Of a DNA stretch of 6,003 bases, positions 5,814-6,003 are shown one piece after another. A program made the position numbers and the translations under genes. The stretch covers positions 1 to 6,003 of the forward strand of contig JAPPKP010000046.1 in NCBI GenBank assembly GCA_028819955.1. Direction: 5' to 3'. This DNA is from Rhodospirillaceae bacterium. Its GTDB lineage: Bacteria > Pseudomonadota > Alphaproteobacteria > UBA828. Below the pieces are notes generated by a model. The model had not been told where the DNA came from. It saw nothing but the letters and a program-made list of their open reading frames with translations, and made no database searches. How positions within the stretch are numbered: the stretch's first letter is position 1; every line of letters starts with the position of its first letter.

Positions 5814-6003
5814 CAGGCACGCCGCATCCAGAAGCCGCCGAGAATGAGAGCACCGCCGCCCGCGAACGGAACGATCAGGCTCAGATACGCGGGCGCGAGG
5901 ACGAATACCCCGACAGCGACGCCGCCCAGCGCAACGCCAACCGCCGCGTAGCGCAGACCCATCCAACAACCGGCAATGGCGTAGCCTGTGGCGACCAAAA
6001 GGG
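5813..6003 (-). CDS. Small membrane protein, C-terminal part (5' end outside window)
   Basis: The frame is open from the right edge to TGA at 5815-5813, giving 62 visible residues. A TTG at 5998 could start translation, but coding continues upstream without a stop (Leu before it), so the gene most likely begins outside the window. The sequence is strongly hydrophobic, with glycine- and alanine-rich stretches forming two clear transmembrane helices (YAAVGVALGGVAVGVFVL and YLSLIVPFAGGGALILGGFW) and perhaps a third at the edge. The short tail MRRA suggests a cytoplasmic C-terminus. The stop overlaps the regulator start by one base. Small membrane proteins are often encoded next to HTH_27 regulators and may be the regulated target or a membrane partner. 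I cannot name a function. Confidence 0.7.
   Translation of the reverse strand, partial: LLVATGYAIAGCWMGLRYAAVGVALGGVAVGVFVLAPAYLSLIVPFAGGGALILGGFWMRRA

Noticed and set aside
4783..5853. A 356-residue fusion of regulator-region sequence with the TPR-like protein.
   Set aside because: The upstream part is an out-of-frame reading of the regulator gene; the signal peptide and strong ribosome binding site place the start at 5490.

Overview
The window is dense, GC-rich coding DNA, with short gaps and purine-rich Shine-Dalgarno sites. It carries an HpaB/4-hydroxybutyryl-CoA dehydratase-family enzyme, an HSD10-like short-chain dehydrogenase, an EamA transporter and a predicted lipoprotein. This suits a GC-rich proteobacterium with a versatile acyl-CoA, aromatic or lipid metabolism. 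Nothing in the sequence fixes the genus, and no rRNA, tRNA, insertion sequence, CRISPR array or phage gene is visible.

Left part, + strand (1-1716): the 3' end of the HpaB/AbfD-superfamily gene, then two tandem SnoaL/NTF2-like genes with about 60% identical products. Small gaps and good ribosome binding sites suggest one transcript. The enzyme fragment lacks the residues that define a true 4-hydroxybutyryl-CoA dehydratase, so it is probably a flavin enzyme of another specificity. The two NTF2-like proteins are plausible small cyclase, dehydratase or isomerase partners, possibly forming a heteromer.

Middle part, - strand (1750-3509): an HSD10-like SDR dehydrogenase, convergent with the NTF2-like pair, and upstream of it a ten-helix EamA/DMT transporter. 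The transporter start is preceded by a perfect 10-bp GC hairpin whose loop holds the Shine-Dalgarno sequence. The SDR, NTF2-like and HpaB-type genes could serve one acyl-CoA or ring-modifying pathway, but that is inference.

Right part, - strand (3649-6003): a compact four-gene set read right to left. It comprises the end of a small membrane protein, a winged-helix regulator (stop and start overlap by one base), a secreted TPR-like protein and a large predicted lipoprotein of unknown function. Gaps are 17 and 27 bases, so these probably form one operon for an envelope function controlled by its own regulator. This is the least explained part of the window.

No gap exceeds 300 bases. The longest, 3510-3648, holds the transporter hairpin and no convincing gene.
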